A DNA stretch of 64,000 bases, from assembly GCF_018687755.1 (NCBI RefSeq), contig NZ_CP061305.1, positions 248,001-312,000 of the forward strand, given 5' to 3'. Numbering within the stretch: the stretch's first letter is position 1; every line of letters starts with the position of its first letter. The notes under the pieces were generated by a model. That model searched no databases and was not told the origin of the DNA. It worked only from the letters and a program-made list of their open reading frames with translations. This document shows, piece after piece, positions 16,903 through 25,844 of the stretch. Made by a program: the position numbers and the translations under genes. The stretch is from Polynucleobacter sp. JS-Mosq-20-D10. Lineage in GTDB: Bacteria > Pseudomonadota > Gammaproteobacteria > Burkholderiales > Burkholderiaceae.

Positions 16903-17634
16903 TTACTTCGTGGCGGCGATGAGTTGCTGCGCGTCTTTTGCTGACTCAGTATCTGGGTACTTGCTGATGATCTCGCTAAAGGTTTTCTTGGCAGCTGCTT
17001 TATTACCGCTCTCCAATTGCGCATTACCGAGCGTCAACATGCTTGATGGAATGCGGGGATGTGTTGGGTAGCGCTTAATGAGGCTTTGTAGCTGCGCAAT
17101 CGCACCGGTGTAATCCTTATTTGCGTATTTGCTATTACCACTCCAAAAGAGTGCCAGCGGCAAGTATGGGCTCTTAGGATAGCGATTCGCAAAGGCTGAG
17201 AAGCCCTCGTCTGCCTTTTTGAGATTACCTGACTGGAAGGCTTTTAAGGCATCGTCGTAAGCTTTCTTCTCGCCAGGCTGAACCGTGCCGCTAACACCCT
17301 CAATCGTGCCTGTGCGTGGCTCAAAATTACCCAAGCGGCTATCAAGGTCTTGATAGTAAGTCTTCTGACTGGTGCTGATATCGTCACCTTGCTTTTCAAG
17401 ATTTTCAATCTTGCCGCGAAGCTCTGCATTATCAGCCTTGAGTTTTTCAATCTGATTTTGTAAATCCATTTGTGCAGTCGCAAATGATTTTCGTAAATCT
17501 AAGATGGCTTTGCGTGCATCATCATCGGCAAAGAGCGCCCATGCATTGTTCGAGGCGCTTAAGCAAAGAACTGCTGTACTTAAACAAAACGCTCGTGAGA
17601 GCGTTTGTTTAAAAGAGTGTGAGACCTTCGACAT
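16903..17634 (-). CDS. cpoB: Tol-Pal system coordinator CpoB (YbgF)
   Basis: Periplasmic protein linking Tol-Pal function with peptidoglycan synthesis at division. The 243-residue protein has a signal peptide (to about residue 33, ASNNAWA), a coiled coil (LQNQIEKLKADNAELRGKIE), then three TPR-like repeats (AYDDALKAFQSGNLKKAD, PYLPLALFWSGNSKYANKDY, RIPSSMLTLGNAQLESGNK). It follows pal directly (the start A overlaps the pal stop by one base). Confidence 0.94.
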   Translation of the reverse strand: MSKVSHSFKQTLSRAFCLSTAVLCLSASNNAWALFADDDARKAILDLRKSFATAQMDLQNQIEKLKADNAELRGKIENLEKQGDDISTSQKTYYQDLDSRLGNFEPRTGTIEGVSGTVQPGEKKAYDDALKAFQSGNLKKADEGFSAFANRYPKSPYLPLALFWSGNSKYANKDYTGAIAQLQSLIKRYPTHPRIPSSMLTLGNAQLESGNKAAAKKTFSEIISKYPDTESAKDAQQLIAATK

Positions 17635-18134
17635 TAGTTTGTAATGTAAACAATGTCAGCACGGCGATTTTCTGCCCATGCTGCTTCGTTATCACCTTCA
17701 GCTTTTGGTTTTTCTTTACCAAAGCTCACTGCTTCCATTTGATTTTCAGAAACACCCATCAAATTGAGTGATTTACGTACTGCATCTGAACGACGTTGAC
17801 CTAAAGCCAAGTTGTATTCTGCTGTACCGCGTTCATCGGTGTTACCTTGAATGATGATCTTTTGCTTTGGATTGGCTTTTAAGAAGCTGGCATGAGCAGA
17901 AAGTTGTTTTTGATATTTAGTTTGAACGGTGTACTCATTTAAATCAAAGTACACGCTACGCTGAAAGAGCGGGCTACTTGGATCATTCCATGGCTGTGAG
18001 CCAAAGTTTCCGCTGCCGCCACCATTAGCACCATCAACATCGTCTAGTTTGACGCTAGAACAAGCTGCCAAAAATAAGGCTGTTACACCAACAAGGGTGA
18101 GGGTTGCGGCACGGCGTGCTATAGAAATCTTCAT
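17634..18134 (-). CDS. pal: peptidoglycan-associated lipoprotein Pal
   Basis: Outer-membrane lipoprotein that anchors to peptidoglycan and binds TolB. The 166-residue protein has a lipobox ending in FLAACSS (lipidated Cys25), a short Gly/Ser linker, and an OmpA-like domain with VYFDLNEYTV and NTDERGTAEYNLALGQRR, which carry the meso-DAP-binding Asp/Arg. It lies between tolB and cpoB in the normal order. Confidence 0.97.
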   Translation of the reverse strand: MKISIARRAATLTLVGVTALFLAACSSVKLDDVDGANGGGSGNFGSQPWNDPSSPLFQRSVYFDLNEYTVQTKYQKQLSAHASFLKANPKQKIIIQGNTDERGTAEYNLALGQRRSDAVRKSLNLMGVSENQMEAVSFGKEKPKAEGDNEAAWAENRRADIVYITN

Positions 18135-18259
18135 GATTTGTCCTTTTTCCTACAAACTGAGTAACTAAATAAGCTAATAGTCAATATTATGCCCCTAAGA
18201 GCCCAATATTGACTATTTCGCTAGAAAGATCTGGCTGTCGAACTATGGCCTAGTTAGGC

Positions 18260-19567
18260 TCAGTCCATAAATGGTCCCCAAGATGGCTGACGTACGTCAG
18301 ATCCTGGAATGCTCAGTACTTGCTTCGAGTTTCCGTCAACTGATACCGCAGCTAAGACCCTTTTGCCACCGACTTTGGTGGAATAGAGGACATAGCGACC
18401 GTTTGCCGCAAAGGATGGGGACTCATCGCTAGTTCCATCGGTTAGCGCTTGGGCATCGCCCGTTGCCAGATTGAGGATATAGAGGCGGAAGGCGCCACCA
18501 ATATTGGCGATATAGGCTAAATACTTACCATCCGGTGAAATGCGTGGCGAAGTTACAAAACCCTGTTTGTAAGTGATTCGCTTTGCACCTTCAGCTTGTT
18601 CGCCCTCGGCGCTCATGCGATAAATCTGTGGATTGCCACCACGATCACTCGTGAAGTAGATGTAACGACCATCGGTTGAATATTGAGGTTCGGTATCAAT
18701 GGTGTAGCCACGAGTAAGGCGCTGCAAGCCTGTTCCATCCGCATTAATGCTGTAGATCTGGGTGTTGCCGTCTTTTGAGAGGGAGATCGCTAGCTTTTTG
18801 CCATCGGGTGACCAGGCGGGCGCACTATTATTTCCCTTTTGGTTTGAGAGGGCAATGCGGCGACCAGTAGCCAGTTCGTGAACATAGATGACCGGCTTAC
18901 GATCTTCAAAAGAAACGTAGGCTACTTTCTTGCCATCAGGAGACCACGATGGAGAGATGATTGGCTCACCGCTATTCATGGCATTACGAATATTTTGACC
19001 ATCCGCATCAGAGATCACTAAACGATAGCGTTTACCTTCTTTAATAACGTAAGAAAGGCGGGTTGAGAAAATACCGCGCTCACCCAATAGTTTGAAGATG
19101 ATGTCGTCAGCAATTTTGTGAGCTGCTGCACGTAAATTATCTGCACTGGAATTAATACTCAAGCCGCCAAGGCTTTCGGATTTACGAATATCAGATAGCT
19201 TATAGCGGATTTCAAACTGACCTGTGCCAGTCTGCACCACGGAGCCTACAGCTAAAGCATCTGCACCGCGAGCTGCCCAAGATTTGTAGTTCGGTGTGCC
19301 CTCGTCACTTTCGCTGGCATTACCGTTCTCGGTATTTTTAAAATAACCGCTGCGTGCTAAGTCTTGACGAATGATATCGGTCAAACTAGTTGGGAGCTTG
19401 CCCTCATCCTTAAAGCGCATCACGGCGATTGGATAGAGAGACTGTCCAACGCCAGTAATCTCAATATTCATTTGAGCTAGCGCTGAAGAACTCAGGCCTG
19501 CCATTGATAGCACCGCTAGGAATACTGACACCACTGATGAAAAATACTTTTGAGCAACTTGCAACAT
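18260..19567 (-). CDS. tolB: Tol-Pal system protein TolB
   Basis: Periplasmic beta-propeller connecting TolA with Pal. The 435-residue protein has a signal peptide (cut near SSALAQ, about residue 32), an N-terminal alpha/beta domain, and a run of WD40-like PD40 repeats visible as SPSWSPDGKKVAY, APAWSPDGKKLAI, EPQYSTDGRYIYF, SPRISPDGKYLAY and SPSFAANGRYVLY. It lies 3 bases after tolA; a 125-base gap, which may hold an extra pal promoter, separates it from pal. Confidence 0.97.
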   Translation of the reverse strand: MLQVAQKYFSSVVSVFLAVLSMAGLSSSALAQMNIEITGVGQSLYPIAVMRFKDEGKLPTSLTDIIRQDLARSGYFKNTENGNASESDEGTPNYKSWAARGADALAVGSVVQTGTGQFEIRYKLSDIRKSESLGGLSINSSADNLRAAAHKIADDIIFKLLGERGIFSTRLSYVIKEGKRYRLVISDADGQNIRNAMNSGEPIISPSWSPDGKKVAYVSFEDRKPVIYVHELATGRRIALSNQKGNNSAPAWSPDGKKLAISLSKDGNTQIYSINADGTGLQRLTRGYTIDTEPQYSTDGRYIYFTSDRGGNPQIYRMSAEGEQAEGAKRITYKQGFVTSPRISPDGKYLAYIANIGGAFRLYILNLATGDAQALTDGTSDESPSFAANGRYVLYSTKVGGKRVLAAVSVDGNSKQVLSIPGSDVRQPSWGPFMD

Positions 19568-19570
19568 GCT

Positions 19571-20380
19571 TTAGTCCTTGGGTTTAAAGGTCAGCTTAAC
19601 TTCTCTTTGAGGAATTTTTCCATTGTCGTCCTTCGGCAGGCTTTCTGCGCGAGTCAGTGCGAGGAGAACTGCGCGATCCCAGCCGGTATTACCGCTGGAG
19701 CTCACGAGATCGGTGCCTAAGATTGCACCATCGGGCGCAAGATTCACTTTAACAACTGCTGCAGGGTTGCCGCTGATAGATTCTGGATTAAACACGATGA
19801 GCGGTTTTACTTTCTTCACTACCTTATCAGTCCAGCCAGGGGGCGCATTACCACCGCCACCAACACCGCTACCGCTAGTTCCACCGCTCCCGCCTTCAGC
19901 GCCAGCCGCTGCACGTAAGCGCGCCAATTGATCTGCGCGAACTTTTTCAGCGGCAGCATTGGCTTTAGTTTCTGCAGGTGCAGCAGCTTTCGGTGCTTCA
20001 GGCTTTTTAGGCTGCTCTTTTTCCTTCTCCTTGGGTGGAGGGGTCTTTACCTGTTTAGGTATTTCTTTCACAACTTCTTTTTTAGGAGGCTCTTGTTCGA
20101 CCTTCTTTTTCTTAATGGCGATGTCCGCTGCCTCTTCTTTCATCTCGGTTTTGATTTCAGGAACGACTGGCGTTTGGACTTGTTGACTGGCATCCCAAAG
20201 TTCAACTTCAACTCCTGAAGGGGTTGAGTTATTCCAGCTAATGCCGATGACTAAGAAGGCTAATAGGCCTAAGTGCACAGCTAATGAAAAACTAAAAGCA
20301 CGTTTAGTACTCTCGTTTTTAGTAGGGCGCCCTCGTTTAAAGTTTAATGGGCTTGAATGAACTGTTTGCGCGCTATTCAT
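19571..20380 (-). CDS. tolA: cell envelope integrity protein TolA
   Basis: Inner-membrane energy transducer of Tol-Pal. The 269-residue protein has one N-terminal membrane segment (AFSFSLAVHLGLLAFLVIGI, about residues 28-48), a long Lys/Glu/Pro/Ala-rich domain (about 85-165) that spans the periplasm, a glycine-rich stretch, and a TonB-like C-terminal domain (VVKVNLAPDGAILGTDLVSSSG, WDRAVLLALTRAESLPKD). It is shorter than E. coli TolA, mostly in the central helix. It lies between tolR and tolB. Confidence 0.94.
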   Translation of the reverse strand: MNSAQTVHSSPLNFKRGRPTKNESTKRAFSFSLAVHLGLLAFLVIGISWNNSTPSGVEVELWDASQQVQTPVVPEIKTEMKEEAADIAIKKKKVEQEPPKKEVVKEIPKQVKTPPPKEKEKEQPKKPEAPKAAAPAETKANAAAEKVRADQLARLRAAAGAEGGSGGTSGSGVGGGGNAPPGWTDKVVKKVKPLIVFNPESISGNPAAVVKVNLAPDGAILGTDLVSSSGNTGWDRAVLLALTRAESLPKDDNGKIPQREVKLTFKPKD

Positions 20381-20399
20381 GTATTCAATACAAGGAGGC

Positions 20400-20819
20400 T
20401 TATTGGCTCTTCACAGCAAGGCCGACACGTTTCACGCCATTCTCTTTAAGCTTAGACATCACTTCCATCACGACTTCATATTTAATGGATTTGTCTGCAG
20501 CGAGAACAACAGGTTGCTCAGCAGATTTTTCTGCTTGTGATCTTGCAAATGCACCGAGTTCAAATTTATTTAAGGTTTGAACTGGATCACCATCCTTACG
20601 CACGATGACATTTTCATTGGCATCGATCGTTAAAAAGACGGGTGGTAAAGATTGCACTTTTGCACCACCTACTGTTGGTAAATTAACAACGCCAGGATTG
20701 ACCATTGGCGCGGTCACCATAAAGATGACCAGCAATACCAACATCACATCAATATAGGGAACCACATTGATGTCGGCCATTGCCCGACGTTTAGAAGATT
20801 TTCGGAGTGAGCCGGCCAT
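20400..20819 (-). CDS. tolR: TolR, proton-channel component of Tol-Pal
   Basis: Forms the proton-driven motor with TolQ. The 139-residue protein has a short cytoplasmic N-terminus, one membrane helix with the conserved ion-path Asp (NVVPYIDVMLVLLVIFMVTAP, Asp near residue 24), and a periplasmic domain with VVLAADKSIKYEVVMEVMSKL. It starts 2 bases after tolQ. Confidence 0.96.
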   Translation of the reverse strand: MAGSLRKSSKRRAMADINVVPYIDVMLVLLVIFMVTAPMVNPGVVNLPTVGGAKVQSLPPVFLTIDANENVIVRKDGDPVQTLNKFELGAFARSQAEKSAEQPVVLAADKSIKYEVVMEVMSKLKENGVKRVGLAVKSQ

Positions 20820-20821
20820 GC

Positions 20822-21478
20822 TTATTTGCCTGAAGCTTGACGTTGCAAGATGTTAGTGAACTCTTCGATGAAGGTTTCAAAACGAATTGCCAAGCGATCC
20901 ACATCGGTCGCAGCGCGGTTGTAAGCAACTACTGCAGGAATAGCAGCAAACAGACCAATAGCAGTGGCCACGAGTGCTTCAGCAATACCTGGGGCAACTG
21001 CCGCCAAGGTCGCGTTTTGTACGTTCGCAAGACCGCGGAAGGCGTGCATGATCCCCCAAACAGTCCCAAAGAGGCCAATATAAGGCGAGACTGAGCCTAC
21101 AGACGCCAAGAAGGGTAAGTTGGCTTCTAACATGTCCATTTCACGTTGGTAGGTGGCTTTCATGGCACGGCGGGCAGCGTCGATTTCACGAACTTTCATG
21201 AACTCCTGCATACCAGCCTCAAAGATGTGCTCTAAAACTGCGTCGCTACGAGTATTGCGCTGAGCGGCACCTAAAAGGGTATTAAGGTCGCCGCCAGACC
21301 AAAAATCCCGTTCAAAACGCTCGGTATCTTGCCTCACGCCCCGCAGAATGGCAGTTTTCTTAAAAATGATGGTCCAAGAGGCTACTGACATGCCCAGTAA
21401 TAACAACATTACTAACTGGACTAATAGGCTGGCATTCAGGACGAGAGAGAGAAATGAGAGATCTTGAGTAGGTGTCAT
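20822..21478 (-). CDS. tolQ: TolQ, proton-channel component of Tol-Pal
   Basis: MotA/TolQ/ExbB-family inner-membrane protein. The 218-residue protein has three membrane segments: residues ~15-35, ~128-150 and ~160-185 (VAPGIAEALVATAIGLFAAIPAVVAYNR). LASVGSVSPYIGLFGTVWGIMHAF is the TolQ family signature. First gene of the operon; the ybgC gene common upstream elsewhere is absent, replaced by divergent glyA. Confidence 0.97.
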   Translation of the reverse strand: MTPTQDLSFLSLVLNASLLVQLVMLLLLGMSVASWTIIFKKTAILRGVRQDTERFERDFWSGGDLNTLLGAAQRNTRSDAVLEHIFEAGMQEFMKVREIDAARRAMKATYQREMDMLEANLPFLASVGSVSPYIGLFGTVWGIMHAFRGLANVQNATLAAVAPGIAEALVATAIGLFAAIPAVVAYNRAATDVDRLAIRFETFIEEFTNILQRQASGK

Positions 21479-21548
21479 GGTGGATTTTGTATGATGTAGG
21501 TTGATTTTACTAAGTTAATTCACTCAGCAATACAACTTCATCAGGATT

Positions 21549-22799
21549 ATGACCATGTTTGACCGCCAAAATACATTAGCCAAAACCGACCCAGAATTAT
21601 GGGCATCGATTCAGAATGAAAATCAGCGTCAGGAAGACCATATTGAACTGATTGCTTCTGAGAACTACGCCTCTCCAGCGGTGATGCAGGCGCAGGGCTC
21701 TCAGCTCACCAATAAGTACGCTGAAGGCTACCCAGGCAAGCGTTATTACGGCGGTTGTGAGTTTGTCGACGTGGCTGAGAAGTTGGCGATTGATCGAGTG
21801 AAGGCTTTGTATGGTGCTGAAGCGGCGAACGTTCAGCCCCATTGCGGCGCATCTGCAAACCAAGCGGTATTTTTGGCTTTCCTGAAACCGGGCGACACCT
21901 TTATGGGAATGAGTTTGGCTGAAGGCGGTCACTTAACCCATGGTATGGCTTTGAATATGAGTGGCAAGTGGTTTAACCCGATTTCTTATGGTCTCGATAA
22001 AAACGAAGCGATTGATTACGAACAAATGGAGCGTTTAGCTCGTGAGCACAAACCTAAATTGATTATTGCTGGTGCATCTGCCTACTCTCTCGTGATCGAT
22101 TGGGAGCGCATTGGTAAGTTGGCTAAAGAAGTCGGCGCCATTTTTATGGTGGACATGGCGCATTACTCTGGTTTGATTGCCGCTGGCGTATATCCCAATC
22201 CAGTACCGCATGCTGACATCGTTACCTCCACAACACACAAGAGTTTGCGCGGCCCTCGCGGCGGCATCATCTTGATGAAGGCTGAGCACGAGAAAGCAAT
22301 TAATTCTGCAGTATTCCCTGGTCTACAAGGTGGCCCATTAATGCATGTGATTGCAGCTAAGGCGACAGCTTTTAAAGAGGCGCAAGAGCCTGGCTTTATT
22401 CATTATCAAAAACAAGTGATTGCTAACGCAAAGGCCTTGGCTGAGACTTTGATCTCACGTGGTCTGCGTATTGTTTCTGGCGGTACAGATTCTCATGTGA
22501 TGTTGGTGGATTTGCGTGCTAAGAAGATGACTGGTAAAGAAGCTGAGCGTGTCTTGGGCGAAGCACACATTACTTGCAATAAGAACGGCATTCCGAATGA
22601 TCCAGAAAAACCAATGGTCACTAGCGGTATTCGTTTAGGCTCACCAGCAATGACCACGCGCGGCTTTAAGGAGGCTGAAGCACGTCAAGTAGGTAATTTC
22701 ATTGCAGACGTTCTAGATAATCCGAATGATGCTGACAATATTGCCAAGGTTCGTACACAGGTAGCCGAGTTGACCAAGCGTTTCCCGGTTTACGGCTAA
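21549..22799 (+). CDS. glyA: serine hydroxymethyltransferase
   Basis: PLP enzyme interconverting serine and glycine with tetrahydrofolate. The 416-residue protein has QEDHIELIASENYAS, NKYAEGYPGKRYYGGCEFVD, the PLP lysine in VTSTTHKSLRGPRGG and GGTDSHVMLVD. An alternative ATG two codons downstream (21555) cannot be ruled out. It diverges from tolQ with 70 bases between; nrdR follows 41 bases later. Confidence 0.98.
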   Translation: MTMFDRQNTLAKTDPELWASIQNENQRQEDHIELIASENYASPAVMQAQGSQLTNKYAEGYPGKRYYGGCEFVDVAEKLAIDRVKALYGAEAANVQPHCGASANQAVFLAFLKPGDTFMGMSLAEGGHLTHGMALNMSGKWFNPISYGLDKNEAIDYEQMERLAREHKPKLIIAGASAYSLVIDWERIGKLAKEVGAIFMVDMAHYSGLIAAGVYPNPVPHADIVTSTTHKSLRGPRGGIILMKAEHEKAINSAVFPGLQGGPLMHVIAAKATAFKEAQEPGFIHYQKQVIANAKALAETLISRGLRIVSGGTDSHVMLVDLRAKKMTGKEAERVLGEAHITCNKNGIPNDPEKPMVTSGIRLGSPAMTTRGFKEAEARQVGNFIADVLDNPNDADNIAKVRTQVAELTKRFPVYG

Positions 22800-22840
22800 T
22801 ACAAATAACTGACCAAACTAAAACATAAAGAAGAACTACA

Positions 22841-23287
22841 TTGCGCTGCCCTTTCTGCCATAACGACGATACCCAGGTATTAGACACTCGGGTATCCGAT
22901 GAAGGCGATACTATTCGCCGCCGCCGCCGTTGTGCCAAATGCGACAAACGATTTACGACTTATGAGCGTGTAGAGCTTGTATTACCGGCAATTGTTAAGA
23001 AGAACGGTAGTCGTGTTGAATACAGTCATGATAAGTTAGTCAGCTCAGTCAAGCTGGCATTGCGTAAGCGCCCAGTTTCATCTGACTCAGTTGATGAATC
23101 AATTGCTCGCATTGAAGAGAAGTTACTCAGCTTAGGTGAAAAAGAAATTCCAAGTGAGCGCGTAGGTGAGTTGGTGATGCGTGAACTCAAGCGTCTAGAT
23201 AAAGTGGCTTACATCCGCTTTGCTTCTGTCTATAGAAGCTTTGCAGATATCGAATCTTTTGAGAGTGCGCTGAAAGAGTTGAAGTAA
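22841..23287 (+). CDS. nrdR: transcriptional repressor NrdR
   Basis: ATP/dATP-sensing repressor of ribonucleotide reductase genes. The 148-residue protein has the N-terminal zinc ribbon (CPFC ... CAKC with TRVSDEGDTIRRRRRC) and an ATP-cone domain (VVKK-type segment IVKKNGSRVEYSHDKL). The start is TTG at 22841 since the protein must begin just before CPFC, and AAAGAAGAAC lies upstream as a weak ribosome site. The glyA-nrdR order is usual for related betaproteobacteria. Confidence 0.96.
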   Translation: MRCPFCHNDDTQVLDTRVSDEGDTIRRRRRCAKCDKRFTTYERVELVLPAIVKKNGSRVEYSHDKLVSSVKLALRKRPVSSDSVDESIARIEEKLLSLGEKEIPSERVGELVMRELKRLDKVAYIRFASVYRSFADIESFESALKELK

Positions 23288-23292
23288 TTCCT

Positions 23293-23610
23293 TTACAGAA
23301 TAACCTCCAACCCTTTTCTTTCAATTAAAGATAAGAGTTTTAAAGATGTTCCGCTAGGCCTTTTATCACCAGCCTCCCATTTTTGAATGGTAGATAGACT
23401 AGTGTTAATTGCTAAGGCAAAAACAGCCTGACTCAGCTGGCTTTTGCTGCGTAGCTGTTTGATGCGCTTCGCCGTCATGGGTTTTACTTCCAGATTGCGC
23501 AGGGCTTCAAATTCATCCATACTTTTTTTGGTAATGACGCCTGCCTTATGGAGGCCTTTAACGGTATTCGTCATCTCCTCAATAATTCGGCTCTTTGTTT
23601 TATTAAGCAT
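23293..23610 (-). CDS. HigA-like helix-turn-helix antitoxin
   Basis: A 105-residue protein with a C-terminal Xre-type helix-turn-helix (RIKQLRSKSQLSQAVFALAINTSLSTIQKWEAGDKRPSG, about residues 49-87). The N-terminal half is probably the toxin-binding part. Its start overlaps the end of the upstream RelE-like gene by 8 bases, toxin first, the HigBA order. It probably represses its own operon; a partial inverted element CTAAGTACGTTAG about 15 bases above the toxin start is one operator candidate. Confidence 0.8.
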   Translation of the reverse strand: MLNKTKSRIIEEMTNTVKGLHKAGVITKKSMDEFEALRNLEVKPMTAKRIKQLRSKSQLSQAVFALAINTSLSTIQKWEAGDKRPSGTSLKLLSLIERKGLEVIL

Positions 23611-23986
23611 TATTTGTTAACTCCTTTAGTTCCCCTATGAGGATTACTTTCTCGATATCTTGATCAGTCAGATTCATCAGTCTATTTGCTGCGCCTTGTA
23701 AATGAACTAATTCATCATCATTAATATTATCTTTCTCATTCTTTGCAAATCCATAAAGAAAAAACCACTTCTTGGAAGACTTGCTTGCAACCAATGTCCT
23801 GGCACCAGCTCTTTTGCCTGCGCCTGGTAATGCAATTCTTTTCTTAAACACGTTCCCACCAAGATCGACCCCAACGAGGCCAGCCTCCATTTCCGCAACT
23901 GCGACGAGTAGATCTTGATCTTTTAAGTCAGTTTTTCTCATCCACTTATTAAAATTTTTTGTTTTGAAGGCACGTTTTTCTGTCAT
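23603..23986 (-). CDS. RelE/HigB-family toxin
   Basis: A 127-residue small protein with RAFKTKNFNKWMRKTDLKD at the N-terminus and FKKRIALPGAGKRAGARTLVA then KWFFLYGFAKNEKDNI in the core. This fits RelE-fold addiction modules of the COG4737 group, whose members are inferred mRNA interferases. A helix-turn-helix partner overlaps its 3' end. Function as a toxin is inferred from context and fold family, not shown. Confidence 0.75.
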   Translation of the reverse strand: MTEKRAFKTKNFNKWMRKTDLKDQDLLVAVAEMEAGLVGVDLGGNVFKKRIALPGAGKRAGARTLVASKSSKKWFFLYGFAKNEKDNINDDELVHLQGAANRLMNLTDQDIEKVILIGELKELTNNA

Positions 23987-24043
23987 AAAAAACTATACCA
24001 CTAAGTACGTTAGTTAAATAATACCCCTTTTCCCGACAAAGAA

Positions 24044-24069
24044 AAAGGGGCTGCGTAAGCAGCCCCTTT
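24044..24069 (-). terminator. intrinsic terminator after adk
   Basis: A perfect 11-bp stem (24044-24054 with 24059-24069, GC-rich centre AGGGGCTGC) and 4-base loop lies 18 bases past the adk stop. On the minus strand it is followed by a T-rich run (TTTTTCTTTG). It separates adk from the toxin-antitoxin operon. Confidence 0.88.
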
Positions 24070-24087
24070 AATCGGTGATTATGTTAA

Positions 24088-24753
24088 TTATTTCAATTCT
24101 GCAAAAATAGAAGCAGTAATGTCATCAACGTTACCAGTGCCACTGACCTTGCGATAGGCGGGGGCCTTTATTTTGTCAGTAGCATTACTTTGCGTTGCCC
24201 AAGTGGAGTAGTACTCCACTAACGGACGAGTCTGATCGTTGTAGACCTGCAAGCGCTTGCGAACAGTTTCTTCTTTGTCATCATCGCGCTGAATCAAAGC
24301 TTCACCAGTGACATCATCTTTGCCTTCCACTTTTGGTGGGTTGAAAGTGACGTGATAAGTACGTCCTGACGCGGGATGAACGCGACGACCGCTCATACGA
24401 TCGATGATGGCATTAAACGGTACATCGATTTCTAAAACGTAATCGATAGGAACGCCAGCATCTTTCATGGCTTGCGCTTGGGGAATCGTTCTTGGGAAGC
24501 CATCAAACAAGTAACCCTTGCTGCAATCGGGTTGAGTTAAGCGATCTTTTACAAGGCCAATGATGATGTCATCGGAAACAAGGCCGCCGGCATCCATAAT
24601 TTTTTTAGCAGCAACACCTAGTTCAGTTCCTGCTTTAACGGCAGCACGCAGCATGTCCCCTGTCGAGATTTGTGGAATGGCAAATTTTTCGCAAATGAAC
24701 TGAGCTTGTGTTCCTTTGCCAGCACCTGGTGCACCGAGCAGAATTAAGCGCAT
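24088..24753 (-). CDS. adk: adenylate kinase
   Basis: Interconverts ATP + AMP and 2 ADP. From the ATG at 24753 the 221-residue protein begins MRLILLGAPGAGKGTQAQ (Walker A), then STGDMLRAAVKAGTELG, LFDGFPRTIPQA, SGRRVHPASGRTYH and RDDDKEETVRKRL: a long-LID type without zinc cysteines. An upstream in-frame ATG (24777) would add eight non-conserved residues and is not preferred. It follows kdsB in the same direction. Confidence 0.96.
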   Translation of the reverse strand: MRLILLGAPGAGKGTQAQFICEKFAIPQISTGDMLRAAVKAGTELGVAAKKIMDAGGLVSDDIIIGLVKDRLTQPDCSKGYLFDGFPRTIPQAQAMKDAGVPIDYVLEIDVPFNAIIDRMSGRRVHPASGRTYHVTFNPPKVEGKDDVTGEALIQRDDDKEETVRKRLQVYNDQTRPLVEYYSTWATQSNATDKIKAPAYRKVSGTGNVDDITASIFAELK

Positions 24754-24856
24754 TGTTTCCCCCTTAGAAGCCCTCATTGTCCCGTATTTTTTCGGGATCC
24801 TTTGTTATCAATTCCTAGGATTATCCCCGAGAACCGTCTAATAAACAGATTCTGGG

Positions 24857-25621
24857 CTAGCTGGCTAAGATGCGGCGTACTCGTTCGAGGTCTTCGGCTG
24901 TATCAACCCCAGCTGGTGGGGCTTCTTTGGCTTTATAGACTGCAATACGGTAGCCATTCCACAGGGCGCGGAGCTGCTCTAGAGCTTCAGCTTGCTCCGG
25001 TGGCGCCGGATCAAGGCGGGTATAGGCCTCCAAAAAGTCGGCGCGGTAGGCATAGATGCCCAAATGACGTAAATGAGTGACTGCTTGCTCAAAGTCAGGA
25101 TCTCGCACAAACGGAATAGTGGCTCTCGAGAAGTAGAGCGCCTCATTAGAGCGATTGAGGACTACTTTGACTACATTGGGGTTAGTAATTTCTGTGGCAT
25201 CAACAATGGGCACTGCCACAGTTGAAATTGCGCATGCGGCATTGTTGGCCAAAGTTTGGGCAACCTGATTGATCAGCTCTGGTGGAATCAGAGGCTCATC
25301 ACCTTGTACATTCACAATCAAAGTATCTGCTGGTAGTTTTAATAGTTGAGCTACTTCCGCAATGCGGTCTGTACCAGTTGGATGATCTGCGCTAGTTAAT
25401 AAGCACTCGATACGATGTTCATCACAGGCGGCTTGGATTTCCGGGGAGTCAGTTGCCACTACGACACTTTGTGCATTGGATTGTTGTGCACGCTCCGCTA
25501 CACGAATGACCATCGGCTTACCACCAATATCAGCTAGCGGCTTACGGGGCAGGCGAGTAGATCCCAGCCTTGCAGGAATAACCACTAAAAACTCAAGAGA
25601 CTTGGAGGTGTTGTTACTCAT
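24857..25621 (-). CDS. kdsB: CMP-Kdo synthetase
   Basis: 3-deoxy-manno-octulosonate cytidylyltransferase, which activates Kdo for LPS inner core. The 254-residue protein has FLVVIPARLGSTRLPRKPL, VVVATDSPEI, ADHPTGTDRIAEV and VNVQGDEPLIPP, all family hallmarks, and ends in PAGVDTAEDLERVR. It follows the Trm112-family gene with a 25-base gap, in the lpxK operon. Confidence 0.97.
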   Translation of the reverse strand: MSNNTSKSLEFLVVIPARLGSTRLPRKPLADIGGKPMVIRVAERAQQSNAQSVVVATDSPEIQAACDEHRIECLLTSADHPTGTDRIAEVAQLLKLPADTLIVNVQGDEPLIPPELINQVAQTLANNAACAISTVAVPIVDATEITNPNVVKVVLNRSNEALYFSRATIPFVRDPDFEQAVTHLRHLGIYAYRADFLEAYTRLDPAPPEQAEALEQLRALWNGYRIAVYKAKEAPPAGVDTAEDLERVRRILAS

Positions 25622-25646
25622 TAGGTTGCTTGCGCTAGATCAAGAC

Positions 25647-25826
25647 TTAATTGATTTCATCAGTAGAAAGACTGCGAGCTTCATCCACCAGCATGACAGG
25701 AATGTCATTGCGAATGGGATAGGCTAAGCGGTCTGCTTTGCAGATGAGCTCATGTTTTTCTGCATCCAAATGCAAAGTACTTTTGCACAAAGGGCAGACC
25801 AAAATCTCTAATAAGCGCTTGTCCAT
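25647..25826 (-). CDS. Trm112-family small zinc-ribbon protein
   Basis: A 59-residue protein: after ATG at 25826 it reads MDKRLLEILVCPLCKSTL, then ELICKADRLAYPIRNDIPVML. The CPLC pair and the single later Cys match the YcaR/Trm112 family usual between lpxK and kdsB. Eukaryotic relatives activate methyltransferases; the bacterial role is not established. Confidence 0.9.
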   Translation of the reverse strand: MDKRLLEILVCPLCKSTLHLDAEKHELICKADRLAYPIRNDIPVMLVDEARSLSTDEIN

Positions 25827-25844
25827 ATTTGATCCTTGCTATCT

